From: Sphingobacteriia bacterium | GTDB taxonomy: Bacteria > Bacteroidota > Bacteroidia > Chitinophagales > Chitinophagaceae | Assembly (NCBI GenBank): GCA_015999745.1 | Contig: JAECQP010000005.1 | Span: 31,974-95,973 of the forward strand | DNA: 64,000 nt | Direction: 5' to 3' | Shown: positions 51,916-61,346 of the stretch, one piece after another | Layout of the letters: each line of letters starts with the position of its first letter | How positions within the stretch are numbered: the stretch's first letter is position 1 | Position numbers and translations under genes: made by a program | The notes under the pieces: model-generated | What the model was told of the DNA's origin: nothing | The model's database searches: none | What the model saw: only the letters and a program-made list of their open reading frames with translations

Positions 51916-53055
51916 ATGTATATGCGAATTGCGCTTTCATTCCTTTTTTTCCTGTTGACAGCCGGTGGTTCAGCACAGTACGCTGCCCGCTTTGTGGTAA
52001 CAGCAGTTGCCACCAGGGTCAATGAAGACATCTACATTAGCGGAAATTTCAATAACTGGAACCCCAAAGATGAACAGTACAAACTCAAACCATTTGGGGG
52101 GACCAGAAAAAGTATTGTGATCAGGGATCTGCCCGCAGGAAACTATGCATTCAAGTTTACCAGGGGTAGCATTGATAAGCTGGAGTGTGCTGCAGACGGC
52201 CGGGATATACCCGATCGTATGATTGAAGTGAATGCGGATGCATCCAATGAATTTGTCATTGCAGGCTGGAAGGATGATTATCCGGAACGCCCCAAAAATT
52301 ACACGGCCAGTCCGCGGGTAAAACTGATGGATACGGCATTCCGGATTCCGCAATTGGGTTGTTCCAGGAGAATCTGGATCTATCTGCCCAAAAACTATGC
52401 ATCCGTGGGAAAGGCCTACCCGGTATTGTATATGCAGGACGGCCAGAACCTGTTCAACGATAAAACAGCCGTTGCCGGTGAATGGGGCGTGGATGAATGC
52501 CTGGATACGCTGCAGGCAAAACTGGGTAGGGAGTGTATCGTGGTGGGTATCGACAACGGAGGTAACCGGAAAATGAACGAATACAGTCCTTACGATCATT
52601 TCAGTTTTGGCAAGGGCGAAGGAAAACAATACGTGGATTTTATTGCCAGCACCTTAAAGCCGTATATCGATGCCCATTACAGAACCCGCAAAGGGCCGGA
52701 TTATACTTATATTGCCGGAAGTGGAATGGGCGGACTGATCAGTTGGTATGCAGTGATGCAATACCCTGCTGTATTTGGCGGAGCCGGTGTTTTATCTCCT
52801 TCTTTCCGGGTATCTCCGCAGTCGTTTGTGGATGCAGAACAATTCACCACTACATCAATCCCTAAGTTTTATTTCTACGCGGGGGAGCAGGAAGAAGCGG
52901 GTATGGTTGCCAATATGAAAAAGATGGCAGGAATTCTGCAGAAAAAGCCACAGTTTGTAATCAGGACCGTCGTAAATCCCCTTGGACAGCACAATGAAAC
53001 GTACTGGAGAAGGGAGTTTGCCGACTTTTACAAATGGATGTCGAATAACTGGTAA
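51916..53055 (+). CDS. Exported esterase with N-terminal glycogen-binding (CBM48/AMPK-like) domain
   Basis: 379-residue secreted protein. A signal peptide (to GGSAQ) is followed by an early-set domain like AMPK/CBM48 (ISGNFNNWNPKDEQYKL, DLPAGNYAFKF; about residues 25-115) and an esterase D-type alpha/beta hydrolase (about 130-379). The nucleophile is in YIAGSGMGGLISWYAV, and the conserved entry LYMQDGQNLFND and the final His in GQHNETYWRREF are seen. Related enzymes cleave acetyl or feruloyl esters or siderophore lactones; the substrate is not clear. A fucosidase gene follows after 23 bases, which favours a role in glycan breakdown. Confidence 0.88.
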   Translation: MYMRIALSFLFFLLTAGGSAQYAARFVVTAVATRVNEDIYISGNFNNWNPKDEQYKLKPFGGTRKSIVIRDLPAGNYAFKFTRGSIDKLECAADGRDIPDRMIEVNADASNEFVIAGWKDDYPERPKNYTASPRVKLMDTAFRIPQLGCSRRIWIYLPKNYASVGKAYPVLYMQDGQNLFNDKTAVAGEWGVDECLDTLQAKLGRECIVVGIDNGGNRKMNEYSPYDHFSFGKGEGKQYVDFIASTLKPYIDAHYRTRKGPDYTYIAGSGMGGLISWYAVMQYPAVFGGAGVLSPSFRVSPQSFVDAEQFTTTSIPKFYFYAGEQEEAGMVANMKKMAGILQKKPQFVIRTVVNPLGQHNETYWRREFADFYKWMSNNW

Positions 53056-53078
53056 CATCAACTCAATCAAAGCGTCTC

Positions 53079-54434
53079 ATGCAAAAAATAATCCGCTTTT
53101 CCATTGCAGCAGTCATTGGGCTGCTGGCAGGAATACAAAACCTGCAGGCCCAACCAGGGCAGCCAAAAAATCCATTGCCAACGCCCTATCAGCTCAAATG
53201 GCATGAAAATAATTTTTACCTGTTCATGCATTTTGGCCCCAATACATTTACCGATCAGGAATGGGGGACTGGTCAGGAAAAAACAGCCATCTTTCATCCT
53301 GACCGGCTCGATTGCAGTCAATGGGTCCGCGTGGCCAGGGAAGCCGGAGCAAAAGGAATCATCATCACTGCCAAGCACCACGATGGATTTTGTTTGTGGC
53401 CCAGTCAATACTCCACGCATACCGTGCGGGAGAGTGGTTTTAAAAGAGATATACTGGCAGAACTTTCAGCAGCCTGTAAAAAAGCAGGCCTGCTCTTTGG
53501 TGTATATCTTTCTCCCTGGGACAGAAACCACCCCGATTATGGTACGGATCGATACAATGATGTGTATGTAAACATGCTGAAAGAGATTTTCAATAATTAC
53601 GGACCGATATGGGAACTCTGGTGGGATGGAGCCAATGGAGAAGGCCCCAACGGAAAGAAACAGGTATACGATTGGAAACGCTACGAAGCAACGGTGAGAA
53701 GTCTTTCGCCACAAACCATTGTATTCAGCGATATTGGCCCGGATTGCAGATGGGTGGGCAATGAAAAAGGATTTGCCGGAGAAACCAACTGGAATTTGCT
53801 GGATACGGCCGGTTATACCAGGGGAGCGGGTTCGCCCGCTATGGATACCCTGAACCGGGGTAACTACAGGGGAGTCTATTATATTCCTGCAGAATCCGAT
53901 GTGAGCATTCGTCCGGGATGGTTCTATCATAAAACAGATGACGATCAGGTGAAAACACCGGATCAGTTGATGGACATCTATTTGAAAACCGTGGGCAGAG
54001 GCGCCAATTTATTGTTGAATGTACCGCCCGATCGCAGCGGACTGATTCATGAAAAAGATATTGCTGCATTAACGGAATTTAAAAACAGGAGATCCATACT
54101 GGAGAAAAATGATCTGCTGAAAGGCGCTTCTCTGAGGGTATCCGAACCGGATAAAACCAACCCTGATCGTTTATACAGTTGGTACCATATTTTAAAATCA
54201 CCGGTATGGATCAACGGGTTGATTCTTCAGGAAGACCTTAAATACGGGCAGAAGATCAGTGAACTGAATATCAATGTGAGTAACAGGGGCGAAACCGTAT
54301 TCCGTAAAACCATTACTACCATAGGCAGTCAGCGGATCATTCTGTTCCCGCAGCCAGTGGAAGCCAGTGAGGTGGCAGTAGTGGTTACCGGAGCCAAGGG
54401 GCGCCCGGTGATGAAACGGATCAGGGCATTTTAA
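53079..54434 (+). CDS. Alpha-L-fucosidase (GH29)
   Basis: 451-residue exported glycoside hydrolase. The signal peptide ends at NLQAQ. The GH29 barrel shows FYLFMHFGPNTF, KGIIITAKHHDGFCLWPS, FGVYLSPWDRNHPDYG and the nucleophile Asp in PIWELWWDGANG, with LLLNVPPDRSG near the end. The C-terminal region (about 330-451) is beta-rich and may be a small carbohydrate-binding domain. It probably releases fucose from glycans in the periplasm. It is convergent with the response regulator, 8 bases between stops, without a visible terminator. Confidence 0.93.
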   Translation: MQKIIRFSIAAVIGLLAGIQNLQAQPGQPKNPLPTPYQLKWHENNFYLFMHFGPNTFTDQEWGTGQEKTAIFHPDRLDCSQWVRVAREAGAKGIIITAKHHDGFCLWPSQYSTHTVRESGFKRDILAELSAACKKAGLLFGVYLSPWDRNHPDYGTDRYNDVYVNMLKEIFNNYGPIWELWWDGANGEGPNGKKQVYDWKRYEATVRSLSPQTIVFSDIGPDCRWVGNEKGFAGETNWNLLDTAGYTRGAGSPAMDTLNRGNYRGVYYIPAESDVSIRPGWFYHKTDDDQVKTPDQLMDIYLKTVGRGANLLLNVPPDRSGLIHEKDIAALTEFKNRRSILEKNDLLKGASLRVSEPDKTNPDRLYSWYHILKSPVWINGLILQEDLKYGQKISELNINVSNRGETVFRKTITTIGSQRIILFPQPVEASEVAVVVTGAKGRPVMKRIRAF

Positions 54435-54442
54435 GCGGGGGT

Positions 54443-55075
54443 TTACGTAATGATTTTATGCGCATAGGCCCATTTCACCAGGCTTAGTACATTGTTCGTG
54501 CCTGTTTTCCGGAAGATATTCTTTCGATGGGTTTCCACCGTTCTGACCGAAATATCCAACTGATCGGCAATCTGTTTGTTGGAGAGATCTTTTTCCATCA
54601 GCGCAATGATTTCTTTTTCGCGTTGCGTGAGGTGTGCGGTATCAACCTGCTGCCTTAACCTGGATTGCGCTTCCAACGCATTCAGTATGGTATCCGGAAA
54701 ATAAATACCTCCGTTGTACACTTTTTGAATGGCGGCCATCAGTTCATGCACATCGGTTTGCTTTAAAAGATAACCGGCGATAGATGCCTGGTTAATCAGT
54801 TGGTCTACAATGACGCCCTCGCCATTCATGCTCAGGGCAATGATTTTTATATCAGGATGCTGGTGTTTTACTTCTGATGCCAGTTCCAGGCCACTCATAC
54901 CGGGCATCATTACATCGGTCAGTAATATATCTATCTCGTTTTCATCCAGTAAACGGAGCATGTCTTTCCCGTTGTTGGCAGTGCAAATGATCTGCACCGC
55001 AGATTTGTCTTTTAATAAAGCGCTTAAGCCGTCTATCACAATCTGGTGGTCGTCTGTTATCCCTAATCTGATCAT
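54443..55075 (-). CDS. NarL/LuxR-type response regulator
   Basis: 210-residue transcription regulator. The receiver domain has phosphoacceptor Asp54 in LLTDVMMPGMSG, acidic pocket residues in GITDDHQ and the Lys in YLLKQTDVHEL. The C-terminal LuxR helix-turn-helix is LTQREKEIIALMEKDLSNKQIADQLDISVRTVETHRKNIF. The start overlaps the stop of the histidine kinase gene by four bases, so the two make a two-component pair. Target genes are not evident. Confidence 0.94.
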   Translation of the reverse strand: MIRLGITDDHQIVIDGLSALLKDKSAVQIICTANNGKDMLRLLDENEIDILLTDVMMPGMSGLELASEVKHQHPDIKIIALSMNGEGVIVDQLINQASIAGYLLKQTDVHELMAAIQKVYNGGIYFPDTILNALEAQSRLRQQVDTAHLTQREKEIIALMEKDLSNKQIADQLDISVRTVETHRKNIFRKTGTNNVLSLVKWAYAHKIIT

Positions 55076-57393
55076 ACCTGTTTGTTTGATTGGTTGCCCG
55101 CTGTATTATTCAACGGAATATAAATGGCCACGACTGTTCCTTTTCCGGGAGCGGTATTCCACTCAACGGTACCCCGCAGGTAATCAATCCTCGACTGAAT
55201 ATTCTGTAATCCGATACCTGCATCGGCAGCACGTTTGGTTTTATCGAAGCCCCTGCCATTGTCTTCGATCATTACATCAATGGCATCTTCCTCCTGGTGA
55301 ATGGAAATATCCAGTTCGGAGGCCTGTGCATGCTTAATTACATTGTTGACGCTTTCCTGGATAACCCGGTATAAGACCGATTCAATATGCGAAGGGATCG
55401 CAATATTGAGCCCGTCTGTTTGCAGGTTAATCTGAATGGAACGCTGGTCTATCTGGCCAATGAATTCCCTTACAGCATTAATGAGCCCCTTCATTAACAA
55501 GGCATTGGGCATCATATTATGGCTAACCTGCCTCACTTCCTTACAACTCTCGTTTACCAGCGCCAGTGTTTTCCCGATCAACTGAACATCTTCCGGCCTG
55601 GCATTACTCATCATCTGGTCGCTTACGGCTTTTAAATTGAGCCAGGCAGCCGACATTAGTTGCCCCACCCCATCGTGCAGATCGCTGGCAATCCTTTTGC
55701 GTTCTTCTTCTTCCGCAGTGATGATATCAATGGCCGCCTGCTGCTGCTGTTGCAGGATTTTCCGGTGATGGATTTTTTCCTGTTGTTGTTTGTTCCTTCT
55801 GTAAAGAAGGTAGCCTAAAGCCAACAGGGCAATGGTGCTGATGCTCACCAGGGCAATCAGGTTGTTTTTCTGCGCCACTTCCAGTTCCCGGATCCTGTTC
55901 AGTTTATTCAGGCTATTAATCTGTTCTTCCTTGATGTTATTCTCCAGCTGATTGCGCAACAGTTTTTCCTTTTGTTCCGAAAGTAACAAACTGTCGGAAA
56001 TAATCTTCAACTCCGCATCAGCCAGTTCCAGTTCCTGTTGGGCGATCCGGTATTTATTCTGATTGATGGCCAGTTGCTGGTTGGCAATGGCAAGGCTCTT
56101 GATCGAATCCGATTTGCTGAGCAGGTTGATCCGGAATTCCTTTCTTTCCGTTTCGTACCTGGTTTGCAGTTCATTGACCTGGCGGATCACTTTGTCGTTC
56201 AGTGATTTTTCGTTCATGCTCATTACCCTGGTTCTGTATGCAAGAGCACTGGAATAATTTCCCATCATCGAATCCAGCGTAGCGCGGTGGTTATAAATTT
56301 CACCATAGGTAAACTGGTCTGCACCATATTTAGCCGCAGTGAGTTCGGCCTGGTTAAACCATTTTAAGGCTTCGTGGTAATTCTTCAGATTAGTATACGC
56401 AAACCCGATGTTCTGTTCAATCAATGCAACACCCGACTGATTCTGGTTCTCGCGGGCAATCTGCAAGCCTTGTTTAAAATAATAAATAGATGTATCATAA
56501 TGGCCCTGCCTTAAGTTGATGGCCCCGAGATTATTGGAGCAGAGTTGGATACCTCTTTTAAAATCCACCTGTTTAAAGCGTTGCAATCCTTTGTCCAGTT
56601 CCTGCAATGCCCTGGGATAGTTTAATTGTTCCGCATATACATTGGCCAGATTGATGTGTGCAATGCCAAGGTTTCGCCAATCCCGTGCCCTGGTGTTAGA
56701 CTGTATGCTCAGTAAAAAATATTCAATGGCTTTGGGATAATTCTTGGTTTGGTACAACAGCCGGCCGATATTGCTTTGTGTTGCGCCGATCATTTTGGTA
56801 TCACCGGTTGTTTCCTGAATGGCCAGTGATTTGATCAGGTATTCAATGGCCAGATCGTTGTCACCCTTTTCGGTATACAGGCTGCCTGCGTTGTGATAGA
56901 GTGTGCCCAATGCCCGGGTGTTTCGCAGCTTAATCAGCAGTTCCTCGCTTTTTTTAAAATACCCGGCAGATTCTTCAAAACGGTTGGCTAATAAAAAGCA
57001 TTGCCCTAAAGCAGTATACACGGCAGCCATCTCCTCAGGTCTTTTCAACTGCAACCAGTAAGCCATTTCCTGTTGCAGCAGGGGAAGCGCTTTTTGCGGA
57101 GCCCGTTTTACAATATAATAATTACTTATTGCCCTCGATGCATTGGCGATGCCGGGTTTGTACCGGAGGCTGTTCGATAACCCTGTTGCCTGCTGTGAAA
57201 GCCGAAAGGTCTGAACGGAATCGGTAAAAGAATAATAGAAAGCCAGTTGGGTAAGCAGGTTGATCTGTGAGGTATCAATGATAGTGGGCTGGAGTTTTTT
57301 CTTAAGGCTGTCGATCTCCTGTTGATACTGGCCATTGGCAATATTTATTCCTGTAAAAAGGTAAAGCAGTAAGAGTCCCTGAATTTTTCTCAT
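55072..57393 (-). CDS. TPR-containing sensor histidine kinase (HisKA_3)
   Basis: 773-residue kinase. A signal peptide (MRKIQGLLLLYLFTGINIANG) is followed by about eight TPR units in the periplasmic part (about residues 60-420), a coiled coil (QQELELADAELKII and neighbours), one membrane segment (near residues 509-530, LIALVSISTIALLALGYLLY), then a HisKA_3 dimerisation domain with the phosphoacceptor in RKRIASDLHDGVGQ (His near 573) and an ATPase domain with MIEDNGRGFDKTK and AGIGLQNIQSRI. The TPR sensor suggests it reads protein or envelope state; the stimulus is unknown. It is cotranscribed with the regulator. Confidence 0.93.
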   Translation of the reverse strand: MRKIQGLLLLYLFTGINIANGQYQQEIDSLKKKLQPTIIDTSQINLLTQLAFYYSFTDSVQTFRLSQQATGLSNSLRYKPGIANASRAISNYYIVKRAPQKALPLLQQEMAYWLQLKRPEEMAAVYTALGQCFLLANRFEESAGYFKKSEELLIKLRNTRALGTLYHNAGSLYTEKGDNDLAIEYLIKSLAIQETTGDTKMIGATQSNIGRLLYQTKNYPKAIEYFLLSIQSNTRARDWRNLGIAHINLANVYAEQLNYPRALQELDKGLQRFKQVDFKRGIQLCSNNLGAINLRQGHYDTSIYYFKQGLQIARENQNQSGVALIEQNIGFAYTNLKNYHEALKWFNQAELTAAKYGADQFTYGEIYNHRATLDSMMGNYSSALAYRTRVMSMNEKSLNDKVIRQVNELQTRYETERKEFRINLLSKSDSIKSLAIANQQLAINQNKYRIAQQELELADAELKIISDSLLLSEQKEKLLRNQLENNIKEEQINSLNKLNRIRELEVAQKNNLIALVSISTIALLALGYLLYRRNKQQQEKIHHRKILQQQQQAAIDIITAEEEERKRIASDLHDGVGQLMSAAWLNLKAVSDQMMSNARPEDVQLIGKTLALVNESCKEVRQVSHNMMPNALLMKGLINAVREFIGQIDQRSIQINLQTDGLNIAIPSHIESVLYRVIQESVNNVIKHAQASELDISIHQEEDAIDVMIEDNGRGFDKTKRAADAGIGLQNIQSRIDYLRGTVEWNTAPGKGTVVAIYIPLNNTAGNQSNKQV

Positions 57394-57569
57394 GCGATTT
57401 TTCCGATAAACTAATTTATGCTTTTTACTTATCCCTTAGCGGAATAATTTACACTTGTGCCGGATTTCTGATGTGTACTAAATGATCAAACCGTTTTTGC
57501 AATTGAAGTTCTTCCATGGATCGAAGCGTAGAAAAAAGGCGGTTCAGTCAATAAGCTACCTAATCCAGT

Positions 57570-58478
57570 CTAGCTCCGCACAATGAATGTTACCCCCTCA
57601 ATGGCCAGCTGTGTTTTGGGGAAGATAGCGCTGGCCTCTGTAAGATAATCCTGCAGTTCCTCGTATTTGCTGCTGAAATGTCCCAGCAGGAGCCGGTGAA
57701 CATTGGCTTTTAACGCAATGGTGGCTGCCTGTACCGTAGTGGAGTGGAACCTCGCTGCGGCACGTTCCTCCAGGTCTTTCAGGTAGGTTGCTTCGTGGTA
57801 GAGAAGGGTTACATTTTGGGTAATTTCTGCCAGTCGTTCATCATACACTGTATCGGCACAGAAAGCATAGCTGCGGGGCGGGGTATTGGGAATGGTAACC
57901 TGGTCATTGAAAACAACCTGCCCGTCTTTGCGGGTATAATCGTATCCGTGTTTCAACGACTGGTAATACGCCGCCGGTATTTCAAAGACAATGGCTTTTT
58001 CTTTGTCAATTTTTCTGGGAAGTTTTTTCTCGCGTATAATAAATCCCCAACAGGGGATGCGGTGCCGGGTACTGAAACATTCCACGGAAAACTTCGGATG
58101 ATCCAGTATTACCTCCTCCCTGGTCAGGGGATGAAAAATCAGTTCGTAGGGCAGGGTAGTGAAAGCTACTTCCAGTTGCAGTTTAATAATGACATCCAGG
58201 CCTGCCGGTGCGTAGAGATGCAGGGGGTGCTCCCTCCCCAGTAATCCCATGCTGGTGATCAGCCCGATCAGTCCAAAATAATGATCCCCATGTAAATGAG
58301 AAATAAAAATATTATTGAGCTTCCCCCTTTTGATTTTATACCGTGATAACTGCATTTGGGTACCTTCCCCGCAATCGATCAGGAGTAACTGATCGTCGAT
58401 GGTGACCACCTGCGAGGTAGGATGCCTGTCGTAAGCAGGTAAAGCAGAATTGTTTCCCAAAATGGTTACAGCGAACAT
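57570..58478 (-). CDS. rnz: Ribonuclease Z
   Basis: 302-residue metallo-beta-lactamase-fold endonuclease that matures tRNA 3' ends. The metal motif is FISHLHGDHYFGLIG (HxHxDH), with GEGTQMQLSRYKIK upstream and YHEATYLKDLEERA, FHSTTVQAA and LLLGHFSSKYEEL downstream. The frame opens at 58502, but the ATG at 58478 (MFAVTILGNNSALP) is the family N-terminus. About 180 bases upstream of the histidine kinase and 220 bases between here and rpsO are non-coding. Confidence 0.93.
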   Translation of the reverse strand: MFAVTILGNNSALPAYDRHPTSQVVTIDDQLLLIDCGEGTQMQLSRYKIKRGKLNNIFISHLHGDHYFGLIGLITSMGLLGREHPLHLYAPAGLDVIIKLQLEVAFTTLPYELIFHPLTREEVILDHPKFSVECFSTRHRIPCWGFIIREKKLPRKIDKEKAIVFEIPAAYYQSLKHGYDYTRKDGQVVFNDQVTIPNTPPRSYAFCADTVYDERLAEITQNVTLLYHEATYLKDLEERAAARFHSTTVQAATIALKANVHRLLLGHFSSKYEELQDYLTEASAIFPKTQLAIEGVTFIVRS

Positions 58479-58662
58479 GAAAAAACTCCCGGATTTAATC
58501 ACAAAACCGGCCCTCTGTAAAGTTAAGACAAATTAAATATTTTTATGCTGCATAACTATCTAGATTTATATCTATTTAGCGGGTTATGGCCGGCTTTTTG
58601 TAGAAGAGTGGGGCCGGAGGCAAAAAAATGTTGAAAAAGGGTTATCTTTTCAGTTTAAATTG

Positions 58663-58670
58663 TACCTTTG
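58663..58670 (+). promoter_or_regulatory. -7 element of rpsO
   Basis: TACCTTTG, a full match, 54 bases before the rpsO ATG. Confidence 0.55.
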
Positions 58671-58724
58671 CGCGAATAAAAAAAGAAAGAGTCCAATTCT
58701 GGAGTCAAAAAAACAATTTTTGAG

Positions 58725-58997
58725 ATGCCTTATTTAACAACAGAAAAGAAAGCCAGCATTTTTGCTGAGTTCGGTGGAAAAGCAACCAACACAGGTTCAA
58801 TTGAAGCACAAGTAGCTATTTTAACTGAGCGCATTGCGCACATTTCCAAGCACTTGCAAGCTAACAAGCATGATCATTCCACCCAGCGTGGTTTGATGCA
58901 GATGGTGGGTCAGCGTAAGCGGTTGCTGACTTATATGCAAAAGCATAACCTTACTGGTTACCGCGCATTGATTGAAAAGTTAGGTCTGAGAAAATAA
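58725..58997 (+). CDS. rpsO: Ribosomal protein S15
   Basis: 90-residue 30S protein that binds the central domain of 16S rRNA. The sequence is typical throughout: FGGKATNTGSIEAQVAILTER, ISKHLQANKHDHSTQRGL and LVGQRKRLL-like MVGQRKRLLTYMQKHN. The pairing rpsO-pnp is ancient and widespread. The -7 box TACCTTTG at 58663 gives a leader of about 50 bases. A hairpin separates it from pnp. Confidence 0.97.
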   Translation: MPYLTTEKKASIFAEFGGKATNTGSIEAQVAILTERIAHISKHLQANKHDHSTQRGLMQMVGQRKRLLTYMQKHNLTGYRALIEKLGLRK

Positions 58998-59020
58998 TTC
59001 CTCAGCTATGTTATAAAACC

Positions 59021-59052
59021 ATTCCCAACTCACAGGTCATGTAGTTGGGAAT
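59021..59052 (+). terminator. rpsO-pnp intergenic hairpin
   Basis: 10-bp perfect stem (ATTCCCAACT at 59021-59030, AGTTGGGAAT at 59043-59052) with a 12-base loop, then AGTTGTTTTATC. It may be a terminator for rpsO or an RNase processing site that uncouples rpsO and pnp, as known in E. coli; the sequence alone does not decide. Confidence 0.6.
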
Positions 59053-59113
59053 AGTTGTTTTATCATAGGTCTTTTCAATTTATCCATCCTCACCGTCATA
59101 ACCCGACAAATTT

Positions 59114-61267
59114 ATGTTAACACAACCAATAAGCGTAAGCTTTGACCTCGGCGGCAACCGTCAGGTTACATTGGGTACCGGTAAATTGGCCCGACAGGCC
59201 GATGGCGCCGTTACCGTACAGCAGGGAGACTGCATTATTATGGCTACAGTTGTGGCCAATAAAGATCCTAAAGAAGGGCAGGACTTCTTCCCTTTAAGTG
59301 TAGATTACCAGGAGAAATTTGCTTCTGCAGGCCGCGTACCAGGATCATTCTTCAAAAGAGAAGCCCGTCTGAACGACTATGAAATATTGACCAGCCGCCT
59401 GATTGACAGGGCGCTCCGTCCATTGTTTCCGGAAGACTACCTCTGCGATGTGCAGGTATTGGTAAGCCTGGTTTCCAGCGATGCGGAAATTATGCCCGAT
59501 TCACTGGCATGTTTGGCGGCTTCTGCGGCATTGGCCGTATCTGATATTCCCATTAAGGAAATCATTTCTGAGGTTCGTATTGCCCGCATCAATGGCGAAT
59601 TTGTGGTAAACCCTACCCGCTCACAGTTGGCGGTTTCTGATCTGGAATTCCTGATTGCCGCTACTGAAAAGAACCTGATGATGGTGGAAGGAGAGGCTAA
59701 AGAATGTGCTGAAGCAGACCTGGTAAAAGCCCTCGAAATGGCGCATGACGCCATCCGTATTCAGATCAAGGCACAGGCAGACCTGGGAGCGAAGGTTGGC
59801 ATTACCACCAAGCGCGACTACAAGAAGCCTGAGCAGAATGAAGCGATTCGTGAAAAAGTATATGCTTTTGCGAAAGACCGCGTATACGAGATTTCCAGAA
59901 AGGGTTCCGCCAAACACGAAAGAACGGATGCTTACAGCGCACTGAAAGATGAGTTAATCGCCGGCTTGGGAGAAGAGGTTACAGATCTCGATAAGAAATT
60001 AGCCAAAAAATACTACGAAGACCTGAAGTGGGAAGTTGTAAGAAATATGATCCTGGAGGACAGGGTTCGATTGGATGGCCGTAAACTGGACGAGGTTCGT
60101 CCACTGGCGATGGAAATATCCCCACTGCCAACTCCGCATGGTTCGGCTTTGTTTACAAGAGGTGAAACTCAATCACTTACAACAGTTACTTTCGGTACAA
60201 AATTAGATGAACTGCTGGCTGAAACAGCTGCAAAGTCTGAGTACAGCAAGTTCTTCCTGCACTATAATTTTCCTCCATTCTCAACCGGTGAAGTGAAAAT
60301 GATGCGTGGAGTAGGCAGAAGGGAAGTTGGTCATGGTAACCTTGCCATGCGTTCCCTGAAGCAAATGATGCCGGGCAGCGAATATGCTTACACCGTTCGG
60401 GTGGTAAGTGATATCCTGGAAAGTAACGGTTCTTCTTCCATGGCAACTGTCTGTGCCGGTTCACTGGCGCTGATGGATGCGGGTGTGCCTATTCACAAAC
60501 ACGTAAGTGGTGTGGCAATGGGACTGATCACCAGGGAAGATGGCAAATATGCAATTCTTACGGATATCCTGGGCGATGAAGATCACCTGGGTGATATGGA
60601 TTTTAAAGTAACCGGTACCAGAGATGGAATCTGCGGTGTTCAGATGGACATCAAGGTAGATGGCCTTAGCATGGCGGTTATGATGGAGGCCCTGGAGCAG
60701 GCGCGTAAAGGCCGCTTGCATATTCTGGATGCTATGTATGAATGTATGCCGGCTGCAAGACCTGATGTTAAACCTCACGCTCCACGTATGATCAAACTGA
60801 TCATCGATAAGGAATTCATTGGTGCGGTAATCGGACCAGGCGGTAAGGTGATTCAGGAAATTCAGCGCGAAACCGGTGCTACTGTCAACATTGAAGAAGT
60901 GGGCAATACCGGTGAAGTGAGCATTTTCTCTGCTAATAAAGAAAGCCTCGATAAAGCAGTTACATGGGTACGCGGTATTACAGCAGTTCCTCAGGTAGGT
61001 GATGTGTACGAAGGCCCTGTAAAAGGCATCAAAGAATTCGGCGCATTCGTTGAATTCATGCCCGGAAAACAAGGGTTGCTGCACATCAGCGAAATCAGCT
61101 GGAGCAGGCTGGAAACCATGGAAGGCCTTTTTAAAGAAGGCGATATGGTGAAAGTGAAATTGGTAGGAGTAGACCCTAAAACGGGTAAATTCAAACTGAG
61201 TCGCAAAGTGCTGATGCCAAGACCAGACAATAAGCAACCGCGCGAAGGACAATCCGAGAACGCATAA
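59114..61267 (+). CDS. pnp: Polyribonucleotide nucleotidyltransferase (PNPase)
   Basis: 717-residue 3'-5' phosphorolytic exoribonuclease. Two RNase PH-like domains (about 1-140 and 300-530) flank a helical linker; the second has RSDG-like LDGRKLDEVRPLAME, FTRGETQSLTTVTFG and ILGDEDHLGDMDFKVTGT. The C-terminus has a KH domain (IGPGGKVIQEIQRETG) and an S1 domain (GDVYEGPVKGIKEFGAF). The length and layout are those of the full enzyme. It follows rpsO after 116 bases and ends before a strong terminator. Confidence 0.97.
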   Translation: MLTQPISVSFDLGGNRQVTLGTGKLARQADGAVTVQQGDCIIMATVVANKDPKEGQDFFPLSVDYQEKFASAGRVPGSFFKREARLNDYEILTSRLIDRALRPLFPEDYLCDVQVLVSLVSSDAEIMPDSLACLAASAALAVSDIPIKEIISEVRIARINGEFVVNPTRSQLAVSDLEFLIAATEKNLMMVEGEAKECAEADLVKALEMAHDAIRIQIKAQADLGAKVGITTKRDYKKPEQNEAIREKVYAFAKDRVYEISRKGSAKHERTDAYSALKDELIAGLGEEVTDLDKKLAKKYYEDLKWEVVRNMILEDRVRLDGRKLDEVRPLAMEISPLPTPHGSALFTRGETQSLTTVTFGTKLDELLAETAAKSEYSKFFLHYNFPPFSTGEVKMMRGVGRREVGHGNLAMRSLKQMMPGSEYAYTVRVVSDILESNGSSSMATVCAGSLALMDAGVPIHKHVSGVAMGLITREDGKYAILTDILGDEDHLGDMDFKVTGTRDGICGVQMDIKVDGLSMAVMMEALEQARKGRLHILDAMYECMPAARPDVKPHAPRMIKLIIDKEFIGAVIGPGGKVIQEIQRETGATVNIEEVGNTGEVSIFSANKESLDKAVTWVRGITAVPQVGDVYEGPVKGIKEFGAFVEFMPGKQGLLHISEISWSRLETMEGLFKEGDMVKVKLVGVDPKTGKFKLSRKVLMPRPDNKQPREGQSENA

Positions 61268-61291
61268 TAATTGTATTAGAAATACGTTTTT

Positions 61292-61325
61292 AAAAGGTCC
61301 CGATCTTTATCGGGGCCTTTTTTTT
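61292..61325 (+). terminator. Terminator after pnp
   Basis: 13-bp stem with one G-U pair (61292-61304 and 61309-61321, core GGTCCCGAT/ATCGGGGCC), 4-base loop and a T-run through 61325. A textbook intrinsic terminator. Confidence 0.92.
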
Positions 61326-61346
61326 ACTATTCCCTCCCCCCCAAGC

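Noticed and set aside
60461..61252. 263-residue open frame antisense to pnp
   Set aside because: The Phe/His-rich translation is typical of reversed coding sequence, and pnp is certain.
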